From Microvirga sp. (GTDB lineage Bacteria > Pseudomonadota > Alphaproteobacteria > Rhizobiales > Beijerinckiaceae), in the NCBI RefSeq assembly GCF_014699075.1, contig NZ_JACXAB010000030.1, forward strand, positions 1-47,842: DNA of 47,842 nt. The letters run 5' to 3'. A model generated the notes under the pieces. It had not been told where the DNA came from. It made no database searches and saw only the letters and a list, made by a program, of their open reading frames with translations. A program made the position numbers and the translations under genes. Positions 47,631 to 47,842 of the stretch are shown in pieces. The first letter of the stretch is position 1. Every line of letters starts with the position of its first letter.

Positions 47631-47842
47631 GGTTCTGTTGCAGCTTTGAGGGTCTCCTTGCCTGGGCTATGACGTGCGGGCGGTGCGAGGGGGCTGGCGG
47701 TGAAGCAGGATCAGAAGAACCCGTTCAAGGGCCGGCAGTTCACGGCAGAGATCATCCTGTGGGCAGTCCGCTGGTACCTGCAGTTCCCGATCAGCTACCG
47801 TGATCTTGCATTCATGTTCTCTGACCGGGGTGTGCAAGTGAA
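47631..47842 (+). mobile_element. IS6-family insertion sequence, 5' end only
   Basis: The element opens with the terminal repeat GGTTCTGTTGCA (47631-47642), identical to the outer end of the element at the left edge, and runs out of the window. It has the same orientation as the left copy. The 8 bases before it (TAGAGTCG) are not repeated after the left copy. Confidence 0.85.
47700..47842 (+). CDS. IS6-family transposase, N-terminal part
   Basis: About 47 residues: KNPFKGRQFTAEIILWAVRW then YLQFPISYRDLAFMFSDRGV. The F(K/R)-(R/G)-H/Q-F-A/T-E-I/V-I-L-AVRWYL...ISYRDLxxMxxxRGV block is the well-known start of IS6 transposases (zinc-ribbon/helix-turn-helix region). GTG start at 47700 with a GGGGGCTGGCG-like purine-rich lead. 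Cut by the window edge. With the C-terminal piece at 1-203 it covers only part of one transposase; the middle is absent from both. Confidence 0.85.
   Translation, partial: MKQDQKNPFKGRQFTAEIILWAVRWYLQFPISYRDLAFMFSDRGVQV

Noticed and set aside
1..47842. Complete circular plasmid cut inside one IS6 copy
   Set aside because: The two transposase pieces do not join (the middle is missing), the 8-base flanks differ, and there is no replication or partition gene.

Overview
The window looks like an accessory or catabolic segment from an alphaproteobacterium, most likely Hyphomicrobiales and perhaps Methylobacteriaceae (Microvirga or Methylobacterium-like). That placement is an inference. It rests on the moderately high GC, the several DUF6894-type small proteins starting MPR(Y/F)(F/Y)F, the rhizobial style of stacked Liv and TRAP transporters, and the IS6 and IS3 elements. 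No tRNA, rRNA, CRISPR array or replication origin was found.

Layout. (1) 1-780: the 3' end of an IS6-family element that has cut a carbon-nitrogen hydrolase gene. The window also ends (47631-47842) inside the 5' end of a second IS6-family element in the same orientation, so the whole segment lies between direct IS6 ends. (2) 0.8-5.5 kb: an island of small genes, mostly on the minus strand: DUF6894 proteins, AEYR-type small helical proteins, and single-pass membrane peptides. Seven copies of a roughly 35-bp repeat sit in this island, most of them just behind a minus-strand stop codon. Two broken genes are present, a frameshifted DUF6894 gene and a WGR-domain gene. (3) 5.5-9.4 kb: a GFA-family protein, a PLP-dependent aromatic amino acid decarboxylase, a further DUF6894 protein and a GNAT remnant. 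(4) 9.4-11.4 kb: an IS3-family element that separates two unrelated truncated genes (GNAT and a CaCA cation exchanger), which is the mark of an IS-linked deletion.

(5) 12.1-20.3 kb: a sugar-acid locus. A minus-strand operon runs GntR regulator, TRAP transporter (dctP-dctQ-dctM), L-idonate-5-dehydrogenase-like enzyme, altronate dehydratase (UxaA) family enzyme, and a small protein. An LgoD-like dehydrogenase is convergent with it. Together these would import a hexonate or hexuronate and drive it toward 2-keto-3-deoxygluconate. (6) 20.7-22.7 kb: a GntR regulator and an Ldh-family oxidoreductase gene with an in-frame amber codon.

(7) 23.1-32.8 kb: two complete five-gene Liv-type ABC importers, with an amidase divergent from the second. 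(8) 35.0-39.1 kb: an amino-acid module with an omega-amino-acid:pyruvate aminotransferase, a divergent XRE-cupin regulator, D-amino-acid dehydrogenase DadA with a scrap of alanine racemase before it, and an Lrp/AsnC regulator. (9) 39.2-47.5 kb: an eight-gene minus-strand operon with a third Liv importer (Tat-type binding protein, livHMGF), an M20 N-carbamoyl-amino-acid hydrolase, an MlrC/M81-family protein and a GntR regulator.

The theme is uptake and breakdown of amino acids, amides, carbamoyl compounds and sugar acids. The most striking cross-cutting signal is that all four solute-binding-protein genes, in four unrelated operons, are followed directly by a strong RNA stem-loop before the permease gene. 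The most unusual local structure is the small-gene plus 3'-repeat array at 1.4-4.9 kb.
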